In this document: positions 5,134 through 5,293 of the stretch, piece by piece
Layout of the letters: each line of letters starts with the position of its first letter
Position numbering within the stretch: the stretch's first letter is position 1
Assembly: GCA_039198765.1 (NCBI GenBank)
Contig: JBCCTF010000201.1
Coordinates: 1-5,293, forward strand
Direction: 5' to 3'
DNA length: 5,293 nt
From: Parvularcula sp039198765
Lineage (GTDB): Bacteria > Pseudomonadota > Alphaproteobacteria > Caulobacterales > Parvularculaceae
Program-made: the position numbers and the translations under genes
Notes under the pieces: generated by a model
Database searches by the model: none
Told to the model about the DNA's origin: nothing
The model's input: the letters and a program-made list of their open reading frames with translations, nothing else

Positions 5134-5293
5134 GGCGTTCCCTCGTAGCTGAAGCCATTCGCTGCGAGCTGGCGCCACCGCGATTGCCGGTGACGGTAGA
5201 AAATCCGCGCAAAGAGGGCAACGAATGGCGTCAGGAGCCCTGCGTCGAGGTGCAATCGGTCCTCGTAGCGCGTGCCGTCGCCCTCTGGCTCAA
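5130..5293 (-). CDS. C-terminal fragment of a probable SRPBCC/polyketide-cyclase-like protein (5' end cut by window)
   Basis: A frame on the - strand stays open from the window edge to TGA at 5132-5130, giving 53 visible residues. It starts EPEGDGTRYEDRLHLDAG and continues with LLTPFVALFARIFYRHRQSR, ending GFSYEGTP. A G-T-R beta strand, then a strand ending in Ala-Gly-Leu-Leu, then a long amphipathic helix rich in Arg and aromatic residues is the usual C-terminal pattern of SRPBCC (START-like) small-ligand-binding proteins, and I assign it on that pattern only. Its TGA overlaps the coaD ATG by 4 bases, strong contextual support that it is a real translated gene and sits directly upstream of coaD in one operon. 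Ligand and role cannot be told. Confidence is higher that it is coding than that it is SRPBCC. Confidence 0.6.
   Translation of the reverse strand, partial: EPEGDGTRYEDRLHLDAGLLTPFVALFARIFYRHRQSRWRQLAANGFSYEGTP
5139..5144 (-). promoter_or_regulatory. Shine-Dalgarno for coaD
   Basis: On the - strand GAGGGA ends 5 bases before the coaD ATG at 5133 and lies inside the last codons of the upstream gene. It decides between this start and the in-frame GTG at 5178, which has no comparable site. Confidence 0.6.

Noticed and set aside
5134..5178. A GTG start at 5178 for coaD
   Set aside because: It would add 15 residues before the conserved N-terminus and lies inside the upstream coding frame; the ATG at 5133 has a good ribosome binding site and the ATGA overlap.

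Overview
The window is GC-rich DNA (roughly 60% by eye) with gene content typical of an alphaproteobacterium. The coaD plus paired cyclophilin cluster, the SAM-linked uracil-DNA-glycosylase locus and the REP-like GTCATCCCGG repeats fit that class. A Hyphomonadaceae/Caulobacterales-type host is a guess from memory, not a demonstrated assignment. The layout is two convergent operons separated by a short repeat-filled intergenic region.

Left half, + strand (1-3108): four genes that overlap end to start. (1) The C-terminal three quarters of a radical SAM protein of the family linked to uracil-DNA glycosylases, with a helix-hairpin-helix DNA-binding region and a possible sliding-clamp-binding tail. 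(2) A fusion of a DUF4130-type domain with a UdgX-type uracil-DNA binding domain. (3) A small S4-domain RNA-binding protein (Hsp15/HslR-like). (4) A TerB-like acidic protein. Genes 1 and 2 form a known but biochemically undefined DNA repair/modification pair. Genes 3 and 4 appear to be co-transcribed stress-type genes. The overlaps (4, 4 and 8 bases) predict translational coupling.

Middle (3109-3227): two copies of one palindromic unit in inverted orientation, with a small hairpin and a run of seven T between them. The arrangement can fold as a large cruciform and probably also terminates the + operon.

Right half, - strand (5293 down to 3228): the C-terminal end of a probable SRPBCC/polyketide-cyclase-like protein, coaD (phosphopantetheine adenylyltransferase, coenzyme A synthesis), an exported cyclophilin with a large insertion and C-terminal extension, and a compact cytosolic cyclophilin. 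The first pair overlaps by 4 bases and the cyclophilin pair by 19 bases. A 59-base gap separates coaD from the exported cyclophilin.

The most notable observation is that the UdgX-like fusion keeps the motifs for covalent capture of uracil-DNA (GEQPGDEED, KRRIH, HPS) but contains no cysteine at all in 482 residues. It therefore cannot carry the [4Fe-4S] cluster that characterised UdgX proteins bind.
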